Assembly (NCBI GenBank): GCA_030849805.1
Contig: JASANZ010001792.1
Location: 1 to 15,495, forward strand
Reading direction: 5' to 3'
DNA: 15,495 nt
DNA from: Sergeia podlipaevii
Lineage: Eukaryota > Euglenozoa > Kinetoplastea > Trypanosomatida > Trypanosomatidae
The notes under the pieces are model-generated. The model had not been told where the DNA came from and did no database searches. It saw nothing but the letters and a program-made list of their open reading frames with translations. Numbering within the stretch: position 1 is the first letter of the stretch; the number at the start of each line of letters is the position of its first letter. Positions 15,072-15,495 of the stretch are shown here, piece after piece. Made by a program: the position numbers and the translations under genes.

Positions 15072-15495
15072 CAAATATATATCACTACAGCGACTATATC
15101 AGATGAATACTATCGTTCTAGAATGTTCGCATAGAATCTATTCCCAAAATTAAAAAAAAATGAGAATGAGGAAACATGTATGAAGGAGGTTTAGATAAAA
15201 ATAATAATCTGCAAGTGCTATCTATGAACGAGCAAGAGTGACTTGAGGGAGCTCTTCAAAACAAAGTTAGAACAAGAAAGTACTTCCGAGCTGAAATATA
15301 GAGTTGGATGAAAGAACCAGCAAAAGATAATAATAGTGATAATAGTAAAGAAAAAAAATACACTTGTATATATATATTGTCTGATAGCGGTTTTCTGTTC
15401 GTACGTGTAATACAGAATACACACGAAACAACAAGAAAAACAGGAGTGAATAAAAAGGAGGAAACACAACCAAGAAGCTAACAAAAAAAGATAAT

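Larger units (their letters stand above)
14908..15495 (-). other. upstream spacer at the right edge
   Basis: No gene is visible in these 588 AT-rich bases. They contain a TG run at 14984-15000, a T16 tract in transcript sense (14935-14920), a strong pyrimidine tract at 15071-15051, a TA run at about 15367-15377 and long A/T-rich stretches. They probably hold the 3' UTR of a gene beyond the right edge and the 5' UTR of the 532-residue gene. Confidence 0.6.

Noticed and set aside
1..15495. tRNA, rRNA, CRISPR array, transposon or retroposon
   Set aside because: No tRNA T-arm-like motif, spaced direct repeats, transposase or reverse-transcriptase frame, or target-site duplication could be seen by reading both strands; the poly(A) runs are isolated and not attached to any element.

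Overview
The window looks like nuclear DNA of a trypanosomatid (Kinetoplastea). Seven intronless protein genes all lie on the minus strand, as in a polycistronic directional gene cluster. They are separated by AT-rich spacers full of microsatellites, and pyrimidine-rich tracts followed by AG (candidate spliced-leader acceptors) precede most start codons. Coding DNA is much richer in GC than the spacers. Stops TAA, TAG and TGA are all used as stops, so there is no sign of a reassigned code. The genus cannot be fixed from the sequence alone.

In transcription order (right to left) the genes are: (1) an unrecognised, probably all-helical 532-residue protein (14907-13309); (2) a YbeY-family endoribonuclease with the complete zinc-site histidine triad (12779-12195); (3) a 693-residue leucine-rich-repeat protein (11665-9584); (4) a small LYR-motif-like, probably mitochondrial, protein (9045-8602); (5) a membrane-anchored microsomal-type cytochrome P450 (7848-5992); (6) a beta-propeller-like protein with a C-terminal coiled coil, broken in this assembly by an ambiguous base and frame change at 3474 (4724-2446); (7) a katanin/VPS4-clade AAA ATPase with a very long low-complexity insertion (2041-215). 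The left 214 bases hold the AAA gene's 3' flank and a candidate acceptor for the next gene, outside the window.

The genes do not form a functional pathway. As usual in trypanosomatids, neighbours share only transcription, and expression is expected to be set by trans-splicing, polyadenylation and UTRs. I found no tRNA, rRNA, CRISPR array, transposon or convincing snoRNA. The most useful observations are the broken propeller gene, start-codon decisions driven by splice acceptors (YbeY, the 532-residue protein and the AAA ATPase), several very short possible 5' UTRs, the unusual AAA architecture, and two small hairpins in the spacers. I see no clear evidence of an undescribed multi-gene system.
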